In this document: piece after piece, positions 10,845 to 23,735 of the stretch
Layout: the number at the start of each line of letters is the position of its first letter
Numbering within the stretch: the stretch's first letter is position 1
Assembly: GCA_028023455.1 (NCBI GenBank)
Contig: JAQFVV010006506.1
Span: 312,501 to 376,500 of the forward strand
From: Epiperipatus broadwayi
Taxonomy: Eukaryota; Onychophora; Udeonychophora; Euonychophora; Peripatidae
Reading direction: 5' to 3'
DNA length: 64,000 nt
Position numbers and translations under genes: made by a program
Notes under the pieces: generated by a model
Told to the model about the DNA's origin: nothing
The model's database searches: none
Seen by the model: the letters and a program-made list of their open reading frames with translations, nothing else

Positions 10845-12689
10845 GTACAATAAATCAGAATAAAATCAACAGACCATCTTGTGGCTGGATTGAAAATGGG
10901 TCTTCTTTAGGCCCGGCTAACTATTGAGCCTTTGCCAGCTTGGGCAATTATATAAACCTAACTTGGATGCACCAGCTTGGTGCACATCCATTAATAATAC
11001 ACAATAGTCAGAAATCACAACAATAATGCTCGGACATTTAAAACATGCTGATCATCATCAATGCTCAGGCCACTTGTATTGGCCAACTATAAACTTAAAT
11101 TTTTAATAAGACTAAAGTAAAATAAAAATAATAGTGCATTGGCTTTAAAGAGTATCCTTTTTTGCACCCCCCAGGATGATGATTGATCATCTCTGGATGC
11201 TCCAAAGCACTAGACATACATCCTCATTTATCTGTGTCCGAAATCTAGCTCAGAGAACATAAAGCTCTATTACTGTATGTGAACAAGAGATGATGGGAAC
11301 AATTTTAACAATTAAATACAAGTTTATTAATAACAAAAAAATAAATGATTAAAATCTTATAAGGGTTCTGATTTTGAAAGATACACAGTAATAAAGTCAT
11401 CCCTCTGTAATTTACAAGATTACTACAAAATTCAAGTTATCACACTAATTGCATTATTTCTTAATGGGTATCTATAAACGCATACATATATTCATTCATA
11501 GATTTGCGTTTTATAATATATGATGAAGACATTTCAATTAAACATAAAATAATTATTACACTTGTGATTTGCATAATTACTAATCAAAATTTGAATTGTT
11601 ACATTAATTTATAAAATTACAATTTACAATTCATATTATTACTATAGTTTATTTATATATGCGCACAGATGAGCGATTTATAACATACAATTAATATAAA
11701 AAAATGAATTGACATTTAATCAAAAAAAATATTAAAATTTTACATAAATGAGGGTGCGCGTACACACACACACTGGCTCTCATCTATTTCAACTTGTTAC
11801 AATAATGTTATTATATTTTCCTAAACAATTCCATTTGGAAAACATACGTAAATTTCACATATATACGTGAGTATAAACAAAACATAGATATAATTTAAAT
11901 TTTAATTTCAGTTTATAAGTCGTTTTTTTTTCCAAACTAAATAAAGTCAACTTTTGTTGCCAGTTAGTTGTTGATCAATTATCAATGTTTTTAAATTAAA
12001 ATGTCTCTTTTTTCTTTTCTTAATAAATGAAAAATAAAATCGTTTTATAGAATTAAGAAAATATACATTTCAAAATGTCTTTCTGCTTCATTAGTTAATG
12101 CTGAAAAAGTAGGCAAGGTGAGAGAGGAAAAGTGAATACGTGAAGTGCAGCTCTTCATGCCATAATAAGTAGATAGTCAAGCATGGACTAAGTACACAAT
12201 GCCCCATGATGTCGAAAGAAAATACCTCATTTTAAGCACTGCCCCTTCTAAGTACCTAGACAGATCATCCACAAGAAATAGTATGCAGAAAAAATATCAG
12301 GCACTGAGCCAGTCCTGCTCATCTCTTGTGAGTCTTAGGGGTTTTAAAAGAGATCTATTATTGAGACCAAGGCCTATTCATGAGGCCTACATATACACTG
12401 CTGGAATACCCTGGGAGCTCAATATTTAGGTCTAGACAGTGCCAAGCATATACTTCGGAGCACCATAAACACATTGCATCCACACAGCCCTGCTCAATCA
12501 TACACCCACCATAAACATAAAAAGTACAAATTCACGCATCACTTTCAAAATGTAATTTTACTACAGAAATTATTTAAAATTTCATTATATATAACTCTAC
12601 TCACCACAGCTGTATATATTTTTATCTGTTCTTTTCTGCCTCTAGATATGTCAGCATATATACAATTATTCATTTAGCAAGCTGATTCA

Positions 12690-12702
12690 AAAAATTGGTC
12701 CA
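12690..12702 (-). promoter_or_regulatory. CCAAT box of E2
   Basis: On minus, AATGGACCAAT followed by TTTTTTGAATCAGC resembles the E5 box region (TGGACCAATC, then GAATCAGC). It is about 883 bp from the E2 start at 13579. No convincing TATA box follows. Confidence 0.4.
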
Positions 12703-13590
12703 TTAAAAAAATATAATCCATGTTTGCTATCATCATCAGGTAAAAGTATGCAATCCATGTAAAATCTTGATTTATAGTTGGTCTCTGCTCTATCTAGGAT
12801 TATTCCAAGCAATCAGCTGTCCTGGTTTGATAGAATTTTAGGCAAGCAAACATCCTCCATGTTTAAGGCTATGAATTTCTACAGAAAAAAGTGAGTCATT
12901 TTCTCTATGTCAATTCAAACCTCTGCTAAGAAAAACAGTCTTTTATCTTGCCTTCAGCTACCTCAGCTTATGGTAATTATTCTTCCAACTCTACTACAGC
13001 TAACAACAAACTGCAGCTATACATTTTGGTTAGCTAATTTCTGTCACTTATTCAAAAAGTTTTAGTAGCCAAGCTGTTCTGTTCAGCTTTCACAAAAAAC
13101 TACAATCCAAACTGTTCTCTTCAAAAATCATTACCCAGACTGGCTGGTATTTTTTATCAGCTCTTTTTATAAAATCATCTGAGGTGTTATAACAACACCT
13201 TGATTAAATACAGAATTTTATTTTTATCTCTCTAATCCCTCGGAATCTATATACATGTTTTACTTAGGGAATTTTTAATAAATAAAAAAAAATTGTTTAA
13301 TTAATAAAAAAATTCCAAAAATAAAAGTATGGTGTTTTTACATTTCAAAATCAGAATAACAATAATAATAATACAATATTTATATTTATTCAGACCTTTT
13401 AAAAGTTTAATTTATAAAACAATATTTTAAATCAGAGTTATTATTTATTTATTTCTGTTTCAGTAAATGTAGAAAATACTATAATTTTTGTCTGTGTTTA
13501 TTTTTACTTTTCCTTTATTTTATGTATATATATGCATATACACTATATTAGTGTATGCTATGTAAGCCAACTGGTTACAATATATATATA

Positions 13591-13729
13591 TTAAGAGGCT
13601 GCTAATACCTTTAAACAAGCATATTTATTTACTTTTTAATGATAAATGCTAAAAAAGAAAGTACCTGAAGCTTTTATTTATAATGGTCCCCATTCCCAGA
13701 CCAGTTTCAAGCTATTAGCAGACTCTTAA
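13591..13729. mobile_element. Small MITE-like element with inverted ends
   Basis: Inverted ends of about 20 bp (TTAAGAGGCTGCTAATACCT against TTAAGAGTCTGCTAATAGCT) enclose about 100 bp with no coding capacity. It sits at the edge of the (TA)n tract that follows E2, with AT-rich sequence on both sides. A TA or TTAA target is plausible but cannot be told from the surroundings. Confidence 0.6.
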
Positions 13730-13915
13730 TATATTATATATTGGTATTGCAAACTATATAAGTCATGTGACTATTTTTTACTTACATATATATAATAAAT
13801 GTAAAACTATAATACCCATTATAAAAAATATTATCTATAAAATGTAAATAATTTAACGGGTAATTATTTTATGTTAATTATTTACATTATATATATATGT
13901 GTGTGTGTGTGTGTC

Positions 13916-15132
13916 CACTAGATGGAGCTTACTACTAGCTCCAAACAAGCTTTAATTATAAGTGCCAACAGAGAAAGAATTCAAAATCTTTATCATCAGG
14001 TCCTCATCTCCAGACCACTTAGTTTTAAGCTTAATGGCTCACCTCAGTAAAGAGTTAAGATTTCAGAAACTAGATCTAAAACTCCAACTCAGAGCACTTA
14101 TTTAATATGTTACTATCAGTTTGAAAACTCAAATTTTTCAAACACATAAATGTCTTCAAATCCAGCCTTACAAAACAGATAGCTATATGAGTCTGAACTC
14201 AGTTTAGTTTCACCATATATTAATAGCTAAAGCAATATTATGTCACAAAAGCCTTCAAGGGTACACATATAATAATTAATAAAACAAGTCACAAATTGTG
14301 CAACTTGCTTTTAAGCTTGTGCTAAAATGTTCACTAGATGGAGCTTAACACTAGCTCCAAACAAGCTTTAATTATAAGTGCAAACAAAGAAAGAAATCAA
14401 AGTCTCTATCATACTATCCTCATCTCCAGGCCAATTGGCTTGAGCTTAATGGCTCATCTCAGTGAAGAGTTAGAATTTCAGAAACTGGATATAGATCTTC
14501 AACTCAGAGCACTTATTTAATATGTTACTATTAGTTTGAAAACTCGAATTTTTCAGACACATAAATGTCAAATCCAGTCTTACAAACCAGATAGCTATAT
14601 GGGTCTGAACTCAGTTCAGTTTCATCATATATTAATAATTAAAGCAATATTACATCACAAAAGCTTTCAAGGGTACACTTATAATAATTAATAAACCAAG
14701 TCACAAATTGTGCCATTTTCGTTTAAGCTTGAAGGATTTTGTGTTGTAATATTGCTTTAGCTTTTAATATAGGGTGGAATTGAACTCAGTTTAGACCCAT
14801 ATAGATATCTGTTTTGTTAGGCTGGATTTGAAGACATTTATGTATCTGAAAAATTTGAGTTTTCAAACTGATAATAACATATTAAATAAGTGCTCTGAGT
14901 TGGAGTTTTAGATCTAGTTTCTGAAATCCTAACTCTTTACTGAGGTGAGCCATAAGCTCGAAAAAACCAATTGGTCTGGAGATGAGGGTAGTACGATAGA
15001 GTTTTTGAATTCTTTCGCTTTTAGCATTTATAATTAAAGTTTGTTTGGAGCTAGTGGTAAGCTCCATCTAGTGAACATTTTAGCACATGCTTAAAGGCAA
15101 GTTGCACAATTTGTGACTTGTTTTATTAATTA
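13916..15132. repeat. 416-bp repeat, two direct copies and one inverted copy
   Basis: Units start with CACTAGATGGAGCTTA at 13916 and 14332 (period 416). A third unit is inverted, about 14730-15132. It includes the sequence that precedes CACTAG in the direct unit 2, so the inversion was copied from a longer array. In units 2 and 3 the first 60 codons after ATGGAGCTT are open (14338-14520 plus, 14882-15067 minus) and give similar peptides (TSSKQ, LISRPIG, MAHLS, LQLRALI); unit 1 is frame-shifted. The function is unknown. The array ends at the (TA)n that borders E3. Confidence 0.8.
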
Positions 15133-18100
15133 TATATATATTGTAACATATGGGGCGGGGAGAGGAAGGGGACGGGATGGTGAATGCAATGGGAATGGAG
15201 GGATAGGGAGAAAATGATGAGAATGGTGAATAGAGTAATGTCAAAACAAGTGAATAATAATAATAGAGAGACTCTTACAGAATGGGCTTTTGCTCAGTGG
15301 TGGTTACAATAAAAGAAAGAAATACTAATGCTGATAATGATCTCATGATTTTAAGCACTTTGCAGATTTCCTCCATAATCACTGGTTGCCAATGTATGCT
15401 TGATAGCCTGGGCGGCTCTAGGGGGCATAAACTTTTCTTACAAGAGGGTGTTGCCTAATATATACTAAAAAAACAATTACAGAAGGGAAGTATCTCATTT
15501 GCTAAATAATGGCAAAAGTAAATATTCTAAAATTCAGAATAACTATAGCCATTTATCCAAGACATCATTCAAAAATAATAGAAGGAAAAGGGTATATTTT
15601 ACGTCCCTCCAACATCCCACAGACAACTCAAATTAAATTATCAAGTACACAATTTGTATATTCACACCATAATGGAGTGGTCTATAAAATTTATGCAGTC
15701 TGATTAACTAGAATAATCCAGACCAAAATTATATCAATTTTGAGTGGATATTTACAATATTCAATTTCTAATTATTCTCATATAATATCCCAATCTTCGG
15801 AATTGGAGAGTTTCACAAAAGATATTTATTAAATATGGTGAGTTTTGGAACTGCAAATTTAGATTATCTGTTACCCAAAATTTATCTGACAGAAATCAGA
15901 ATTGTGACATTATGAACTTTGCAAATGATCAACTCAATAATTCTAATAGACATATGGAAATTTGTGTGTGAACTCAAGACGACATATAGAAAAGGAAAAC
16001 AGAAACTGAATATTTTAATAATAAAGTAATTATTATTAAATATTAAATGTCAACATAAATATTATGTACAATTTTTTTTTCTTTTACAGGTAATATTCAG
16101 AACTCCTTGCTTCTACAAGCGCTATTACAAATGTCATTATATATATATTAGATCAGTTGACACATAGGCACATCCAGACTTTTACTATTAGTTATCATAA
16201 GGTTTAACTACAAGACCAATAAGTGGGTTGGACACAAACATTCCACAAAATTTAACTTATAAATAAAATCAAGTCATCTCAAACTAGTTGATGTATACTT
16301 TTAAACATATTGAAATTTTAAAAAAATAATTCCAAAAGTTTTAACTTGGACTAAGCTGAACTATCATATAATTCAAACATTTACATTTTTCAAGTAACTT
16401 ATAGCTTGAAGGGCAATTTAACACACTATTTAACTAAATTGTAATTTAAAAAAGAAATTAAACTAATACAATACCAATGAGCACTGGATATAGATAACTA
16501 CATAAATCTTGCACTATGCATTAACTAAATTTGAACTAAAAGGCTGATGAAAATATTAATAATTGAAGAATGCAATCAACTTAACAAAAATTGCATGATA
16601 TGAATCTAAGTTTTTACATTACTTTTTTTTAGAGAAATAGGCCATTTACCAGAAGTCACACATAAATCATACTAAATTACTGTCCACATACTAATAATAA
16701 TAATAATAATAATATTTTAAATACCAAAGAACTTACAACTCCATCGGTGAGGTGATCCAAATAGGTATACAGCGAACATAAGGTGCATATATTATCCAAA
16801 TGCCAAGTGCTAGATATTAAATACATGAAAATGTAATATATTGCTAGTTTACTTGTAGCTGGCCAATCGACTCAGCAACACAATACAGACATTGCCATTT
16901 ACCACTAAGCATTGTACATAATGCAACCTAAAGGACTAACTCTTCAAAACTTACTAATCATTGCCATGTCAATTTTAATGCAAATACTACCTCACCTACT
17001 ATGATGGAACATATAAATTTCACCATGAGTGATAGGCATGACAAAGCTTCACAGAGCAAAAAAATATCAAAAGAATGGTGGCTTACAAATGCCTATCTTT
17101 GAGGCAGAGAAGAGAGGATCCTGGACTCTGTCACAGTGAAACAGGAAAATATGGGAAAACACACCAAATATAAATGATCTTCTCCAGGGATATCAGTACC
17201 TTCAATAATAACAAAATGATCAATATCACAAAAAATATAAAGCACTATCAAACTCATGGAATAACTATAAGCCATGGGAGAATCTCTCAATCCCACACAG
17301 ACACAATAAAATATAATATATAAGCTTAATTGCTAAGGCAGACAACTCATACAAACAAACAATGGCAAGATCACGACTTACACTATAAGATAACTAATTT
17401 AATATATGCATAAAATTATCAAACGATGAGAAATCTCTGAGACCAGCAATAGCAGTTTGTCAACTGACTATTAAATTATTTAAGACTAAAAGCACATAAA
17501 TTCTGGCAATGGATAATAGAAATACACACATATATGAAATATAGCATATAAATTAAATGAATAAGTGGGCGTAATGCAAAATAAAGTATGGTAATATAAA
17601 ATAATTAAATTCGCGATTAACTCATATATAACTGTAAATTATTCTGCTAGAATAATTATTAAAAATACTAGACTTTCCAGCAAATATTTGTAGCACTGTT
17701 TAACTAATGAGTGACTGAAATACTCAAAATCTTAAAATAGAAAATAAATAAAAGAGATGAATATCTCTTACCGATAAGATACTTTGCAAATGGAATTAAA
17801 AAACAGCACGTAATAGATATATAAAAATTACCTGAGAATGTGTGGACATCTCAACACATTCCAGCATAAACCCCTAAACAAAATAATAGCAATACAATTA
17901 CTTGGACATGTGAAATTAGAATAATATCATAACAATATTTATAATCATAAAAAAAAGGCAAATATTTTTTTATAAAAAAAAAAACACGTTGGTCCATTTA
18001 ACAGAGACTTTCCATTGCGGTTTACTGGGAGTATAAAAATCCTTCTTCGGCAGCTTGTCCATGTAGGGAAACGTACTGCGTGTCAACGAGAATAAACATT

Positions 18101-18211
18101 TTTAAAATATGGCAAATGGAATTCTGGTAAGCACAATAATTCTAATAGCAAATAAATATTACAGTTCTTAATTCTAATAATATACTATAAATTAATGAGT
18201 GTTCATAGTAG

Positions 18212-19591
18212 TTGGCCAATATAATAATATTTCGAAACATGTTTATTCAACGGCGTCAAAATATAGAAATCTCATTCACCGGAGTATTCATTCCTCGCAT
18301 AAAAAAATCCTTCAAGTTGTTTGCATATATGGATGATGTCCTCGTAATACTACCATCTCAAAAACATCTCCCAACACTCTACAAGATTTTGGATAAATTT
18401 GCCTGTGATTCACAACTCAAATTTAACTCCAACAAATCTTCATCTTGGAAAATTCTATCGGGAAAGAAAGTCTCATCTAGATTTCTAGCTGAGCCCCAGG
18501 ACTTTCATGGCTTCCCTATCTCCATGTCTCAAATAGCCATGTCAAAAAAACTACAGAACTCCTTAATCAACTCCACATCCCAGATTATTCAATCCCTTTC
18601 CAGGGTATATCTCTCCATTCAGGGAAAAGTAGCACTACTGAACATGAAAGTCATGTCCAAGATTGCATACTACCTCCCCATCATGACAGCAACAAAAGCC
18701 TTTACCAAAAAAATCAATAGTCTATGTGCTAAACTCTTTTGGAAAAACAGTACAACGTCCATAAGCATGACAAGGATGCAATACTATCGCAAATCTAATG
18801 GGATGTCCTTTCACTCCATCCCCTCAATTATCTTTCAAAAATCTCACACATTAATTCATAACCTCTTACAAAAACATGATTCCTTCAATATTTCAGAGGC
18901 TGTTCAACCGACGGACAGACCTCCTCCTCAAAAATGCTGGCTAGACCAGGTTCTCCAGCTTCTCAATCAATTTACATCTAATTTACAAAATCCATATAAT
19001 ACAAAAATCACCATCTGGGAAGCCCACCATAAAATCAACCCTGAAATCAACTCAATGTTGCCAATGCTTGGCATCACTAATCATAGAATTACTACAATAT
19101 TCAAGTTCTTAGCATTAGAGCCTAAATTTTTAAACTACCTAGTAAAAGTAAATCTGGGAGCCATGCATACCAACTGGTTCCTCCACCACAAGAGATTTCT
19201 TAACAACATTGACCCTATCTGCCCAATCTGCAAGAGGCATGATGAGACATTTGACCACATAATTCGCTCATGTACCGGACTTAGTACTATCAAATTTTTA
19301 ATTTTCCAAAACAGTAAAACTGATATTTACAGAATCCTCTCGCTAAAAGAATCTCTACAAAGTAAACAATTTCCAATTATAAGAATGTCAGTATTTCTCA
19401 CCCACTCTATCTGGAATGTGAGATGCAAATTAGTATTCACAAATCCTCCACCAGACCCAAACAGTCTATTCATTTCTCTCTTAAACAAAATCAAAAATAA
19501 AGACATGATCCTTTCCTCCAAATTTTTATTTGAAGAAACCTGGAATCTATTCCAAATTCCAAAGCCCAATACTTTTCCAAATAGCTTATGA
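18212..19591 (+). pseudogene. 5'-truncated LINE (non-LTR) reverse transcriptase, C-terminal half
   Basis: A long open frame of 459 codons opens at a TTG; the first ATG is at about 18239. It begins just before the RT catalytic motif AYMDD (residues 38-42), so fingers and most of the palm are missing. It then continues through FNSNKS, FHGFPIS, and SIQGKVALLNMKVMSKIAYYLP, a usual LINE RT thumb region. Near the end, Cys337, Cys340, His349 and Cys354 (CPICKRHDETFDHII) form the zinc-knuckle typical of LINE ORF2 C termini. There is no endonuclease. An AATAAA lies at about 19742. The frame has no stop, so the insertion is probably young or recently truncated. It sits within E3, antisense to it. Confidence 0.85.
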
Positions 19592-20380
19592 CAACAATCT
19601 ATAAACCACAGGATTTATTCCATACCCTGGATTAATATTTTCATAAATCATCGACTACCAACCCAGTAGTGACATTATAGACTCTTTTTTTGTCAATGTA
19701 CTATAAAAAATTAATGTATTAAAAAACCAATATTCTCCCTAAATAAAATTCTTTTAAAACTAAAATATAGCGCTATTCATTTCATAGATTTTTTCTTTTC
19801 CTTTCCGGATTCATAGTTTTAAATAAAAGCAAAATAATACATTTGTAGTTTTTACATAATTTTCAATAAGCACATGCGTATATATAAGTTTTCATGAAGC
19901 AACGATAAAAGTCAATTCTAGGTAATTAAAGTTAATAAACTTCTTTTAAAGCATTTTTTTTTAAGTAACACTTAATTGAACACATTTTTTTCTTTAGTTT
20001 CCTCCATTCATATCTCGATAAGATATTAGATCTTTAATATTATAGGAGACAACGAAGCATATACAACTATTCTTATATTTTTATAATATAGTAACAATAA
20101 TAAATAGAAGTCAATTTCAGGTTTTATGCAGATAAGAAGTTTTAATAGCATTAATTCAAGACAGAAGACAAATATATTTTAGCAATATCTCTAGTGCTAA
20201 ACAACAGTTTATTTTCATATAATTGCATAATTAATTCTTTACTTTTCTTTTCTTTTTAAAGTTGATAAACATAATATCAAAATAATTAACAGGAAACATA
20301 ACTTTTCTCTTCAGATAGTCTATCTTATTAGAAACATCAGTAAAACGATATGTATAATTTCCTTAAAGTTAATATTTAAA

Positions 20381-20837
20381 TAAGCATTTATTTTTATATA
20401 GAGCATGTTTACAATTGTATTACATTCAAATATCAGCCTTTCAAGCTAATTGTGCATATGCTTTTGCAAGTGTTAATAATAATAAATGAATACTTCCCTC
20501 TCCAATACAAGATATAGTATTTATGCAGGAATAAAATGAATCCATTTATTCCTACAACTCAAATGTTTATATATGAGCAAATCTGAAGTACTGGTAAGGA
20601 AAGCTTGAAAATGGATCACTCACTTTAAATTACTATATATGATGTCTGAATGAATGACGTAGGTGAAATTGTCTAGAATTTACTAAATGCCACTCTAACT
20701 GAAACTTAATCACATGTAAATAGGCATTTATTTTTATATAGCGCATGTTTTGCAATTGTATTACATTCAAATATCAGCCTTTCAAGCTAATTGTGCATAC
20801 GCTTATGCACAATTAGCTTGAAAGGCTGATATTTGAA
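20381..20837. repeat. 84-bp direct duplication ending in a perfect 34-bp-arm hairpin
   Basis: The segment 20381-20464 recurs at 20721-20804 with few changes. The second copy runs straight into its own inverse: 20766-20799 and 20804-20837 are perfect inverted repeats with a 4-base loop. The arms include ATATCAGCCTTTCAAGC. It lies in E3 and has no coding content. Confidence 0.9.
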
Positions 20838-20854
20838 AGTAATTAAAGTTAATA

Positions 20855-21085
20855 TTAAAATAAACTCTTCTCTAAACTTTGACTTGTTCTTCCTTTTACA
20901 ATAAAATAGGTGCAACAAAAGTGGATTAGTACAAAGTTCGACATGAAATTATGAATAAATCTTTGGAAACATATCACCCAAAATCTTATGCAATTTAAAG
21001 TTAAATATAAATGAAGAAATTTACATTGAAGAATTGGTTCAGTGTTTAGAGACATTTTAAGTAATAGAGTAGAAAATCCAAACAT
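20855..21085 (-). CDS. Short ORF in E3 (76 aa), doubtful
   Basis: The ORF starts about 970 bp from the E3 start, near where E1, E5 and E7 have short ORFs. It is hydrophobic and Cys/Phe-rich (FLHLYLTLNCIRFWVICF). I see no homology with the other short ORFs. ORFs of this size occur by chance here. Confidence 0.15.
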   Translation of the reverse strand: MFGFSTLLLKMSLNTEPILQCKFLHLYLTLNCIRFWVICFQRFIHNFMSNFVLIHFCCTYFIVKGRTSQSLEKSLF

Positions 21086-22052
21086 TGAAGGAAAATATAA
21101 AAGACAGTTTTAACTTATATTTTGTTCAGCACATTATTAATGGTTTTGAAATTTAAATAAGTCTTAAAACTTTTGCTCAAAAAAATAATAATAATTTTAA
21201 AAAATTACACACTTCTGGAAATGAGTACAGGAATTAAGCAGCTGTTGACCAAGTTGTAATTGTCATCCCATATGATGATGATTAGCTGTTTTTATAGAAA
21301 AAACCCTCAGTCAATCAAATTTAGTCACTCCTTCTTAGGAGGGACACCTGGGTTTAAAAGGTTTAATTGACCTTTACAGTTAATTAATAACTATTACATC
21401 ACTCTGATCTACTCAATCCCAAAAAAAATCACGTGCTATAACTGTCTGAATGAGGAGTGCCAAGCACGAAACCATGATCAGGGGTTTGGGGAGGGGTTCC
21501 TGACAGAGATATTTTAAGTGCTGGCTCTGGCTAAGCATTTATCATAAAGCTTGTAGAGGAATTGGCAATCCTCACTGTTTATAACTTACAAGCTTAAGAG
21601 ATAGGGTCATGTGATCTATGACTTTTATTTTTACTAAGGAAATTATCTAGTTCTTTATTTTTAAACTACTTTAACATTAAATCGAGGCTAATTTAAACAA
21701 CTGCATTTAAAATTATTATTTAACTATAAAAATTGAATTTATTTAAACTAAACTGTCCTGACAACTTTACTTATTTAAAGTACCTATCTTTAATAGCTAA
21801 CACACTTTAAAATTACTAATTAAATTTTTATTATAATACATCCTATTATAACCCAATCTAATTTAACAAGCCTTTATTCTGACTTTAAAATATTAATTTA
21901 AGCAAATAGCTTTATGGACTGCAATTTTAGTTGAAGGCACTAAATAGCTAAATATTATTTATTACTTATTATTTTTTTAAACATTAACCAACATGGACTA
22001 CCACCCCTAAATTAGCTTGTCCAAGAACCAATGTACAAAGTACAGGATTACA

Positions 22053-22068
22053 ATATATATATATATTA
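22053..22068. repeat. (TA)n tract between E3 and a PLE
   Basis: TA repeat abutting the E3 end GGATTACA and the 3' end of the minus-strand PLE. Confidence 0.85.
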
Positions 22069-23200
22069 ATAATTCAAACAAATTTATTTAATACAGTATT
22101 CAAATTTAAATATATTTTTTACCAGAAGTACTTTCGATTGTTTCATTGACAATCTTTATCAACCATTAATACAAATGTACACAAAATAAAAACTTGCATT
22201 ACCCATCATTCAATCCATTCAAATTTTCCACAATTTTGTTGTTTTTATATTAGCTGATTGGCTATTCATTAAACCCTCTCTATTCCTAGATATCATCATT
22301 GCCTTCTTAATTTTTCATTACATCTTTCAATATGAATATTTTTTACATCTCTATTATCAAATTTAAACCATAATTACATGATCTATTATGATCAAAAATA
22401 ATTGATGGAGTATTCATATTTACTGAAGATATATTTTCTTTCTGTACACATTTATACAATGTCTTATGATCATCATGTCATTTTTGTAATGTACATTTTG
22501 ATTCCCCTATATATTTCATTCCACAATCACATACCAACAAAACTTAATTCAAACTTATAAATCTTGGTTTTAGAATAATTTATCATATCATTTATATTAT
22601 TTGAAGAGAAAAAAGAAATCCTACACAAACCACTATAAAGTTTATTAATTAATTTAGCTTGTTGATTAGATATAAAAGAAATAGAAATCCATTTATTACT
22701 TTTTAATTTATTTAATATTTTCTTTCTATTACGTTTATTTTGATTATATTTTGTAATTGTATTATAAAAAATATTCCTTCCATAACCAACATTCAACCTA
22801 TCAGTAAAAATGCATTAATATTTTCAATTTTATAATTAATAAATTTACACTAAAAAATCATTTCTAAAAAAAATGACTTCAAACCAGTTAATTTATGACC
22901 CATATGAACTTTAGAATTATACGGAATATAACCCCTAATTTCCCCAGGCTTTAAAATCATATTAAAATCAAACACATTATTATTTATTTTAATAAATATA
23001 TCTAAAACCTTTATAGAATTTTTTTTCTCTTCATTTAACACCCATATAATATTATTAATCATATTTAACTCACAAAATAAATTAACTATTATTTCATTAT
23101 GTGCACATATAAATACATCATTGGCATATCTACAATATACTTTAATTCCTTTATATTTTACCAGGGGTAATATCTTAAACTTTAGTTAAGGTAATATCTT
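22069..23200 (-). pseudogene. Decayed Penelope-like element (RT end and GIY-YIG)
   Basis: On minus from about 23160 the frame reads the RT region around CRYANDVFICAH, equivalent to YVDDVFV in the PLE at 52379: the catalytic YxDD has become YAND. It continues with FNMILKPGEIRGYIPYNSKV and GHKLTGLKSF (22850-23062), then WISISFISNQQAKLINKLYSGLC (22527-22796), all matching the better PLE in order. The nuclease is recognisable as CDCGMKYIGESKCTLQK around 22460-22530, out of frame and with a stop. The 3' tail ends at (TA)n. The N-terminal half is missing and the copy is dead. Confidence 0.85.
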
Positions 23201-23263
23201 AACTAAAGTTAAGATATTACCTCAGGTAACATATAAAGGAATTAAAGTATATTGTAGATATGC
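23124..23263. repeat. Snapback inverted repeat at the 5' break of the PLE
   Basis: The sequence GCATATCTACAATATAC (23124 onward) returns inverted at 23247-23263, and the arms of about 65 bp meet near 23193-23196. The left arm is PLE coding sequence just before the YAND motif, so the PLE ends in an inverted copy of its own RT sequence. Arms differ by a few changes (for example CCAGGGG against CCTCAGG). Confidence 0.85.
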
Positions 23264-23735
23264 ATGTACATTATATTGAAATGCTGATCTTTAGTTTATT
23301 ACAATTTATATACATCACACTATATAAATAAATATCTCAAAAACAAAATATATAAAAACATAGAACAAATTGTTAATCAATGTGAATAAAAAATATTTAC
23401 AAGTGAAAAGAATTATTTGGATATATTCTCCTATACTTCCAAGTTCAAAGTCTATGATGAGTATCTATCATATTGTTACTTAAACAATTTAAAATTATCT
23501 ATCCCCTATTTTCCATGATAGATACACATAATTTAGAAATTTATATATCCAAAATTAATGAAAACTTTATTAGAATAAATGACAATTTAAAATTATCTAT
23601 CCCCTATTTTCCATGATAGATACACATAATTTAGAAATTTATATATCCAAAATTAATGAAAACTTTATTAGAATAAATGAGATTGCTAACTAACTTAATT
23701 TAAAAAAAAACAATCCAATATTTCAGGTGGGTGCA
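23264..23735 (+). mobile_element. 3'-terminal fragment related to E5
   Basis: The end of this stretch (ACTAACTTAATTT, then AACAATCCAATATTTCAGG and GGGTGCA at 23729-23735) matches the last 130 bp of E5 (34160-34247). No (TA)n follows here; the sequence runs on as ATTCTAAGC. The segment has no gene. It contains the tandem duplication listed next. Confidence 0.5.
23484..23679. repeat. Perfect 98-bp tandem duplication
   Basis: 23484-23581 is repeated exactly at 23582-23679 (unit starts ACAATTTAAAATTATC). The absence of differences suggests a recent event or an assembly artefact. Confidence 0.9.

Larger units (their letters stand above)
3319..13579 (-). mobile_element. E2: TA-flanked element, split by a Gypsy insertion
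   Basis: The two ends are TGTAACGGG at 3319 and GGTTACA at 13573-13579, each directly beside a (TA)n tract, so the termini are short inverted repeats with TG...CA. Subtracting the Gypsy element (3638-10844) and its 4-bp duplication leaves about 3.05 kb. An ATTGG box on plus at 12694-12698, in TGGACCAAT on minus, sits about 883 bp from the 13579 end, which sets the orientation as minus. The interior (10845-13572) is AT-rich with no ORF that I can support; a 76-codon plus-strand ORF at 12199-12429 shows no domain. Confidence 0.6.
15142..22052 (-). mobile_element. E3: TA-flanked large element with a LINE insertion
   Basis: The ends are TGTAACATAT at 15142 and GGATTACA at 22045-22052, both beside (TA)n. 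The left part aligns with E8 on the same strand and with E7 on the other: the GC-rich start, a GCTCAGTGG motif near 15293, a block ending in CACAGACAAC near 15625, the GTGGCTT...TATCTTTGAGGCAG block near 17080, and the ATGGCAAA area near 18108. The shared end marks 15142 as the 3' end, so the element reads on minus. I found no clear CCAAT box at the expected offset. The LINE at 18212-19591 is an insertion in it. Confidence 0.6.

Noticed and set aside
12199-12429. 76-codon plus ORF in E2
   Set aside because: No domain, no counterpart in other elements; could be chance.
18108-18130. Short ATG exon with GTAAGC donor upstream of the LINE
   Set aside because: The ATGGCAA sequence is part of the block shared with E7 and E8 on the antisense strand, so splicing to the LINE ORF is unlikely.
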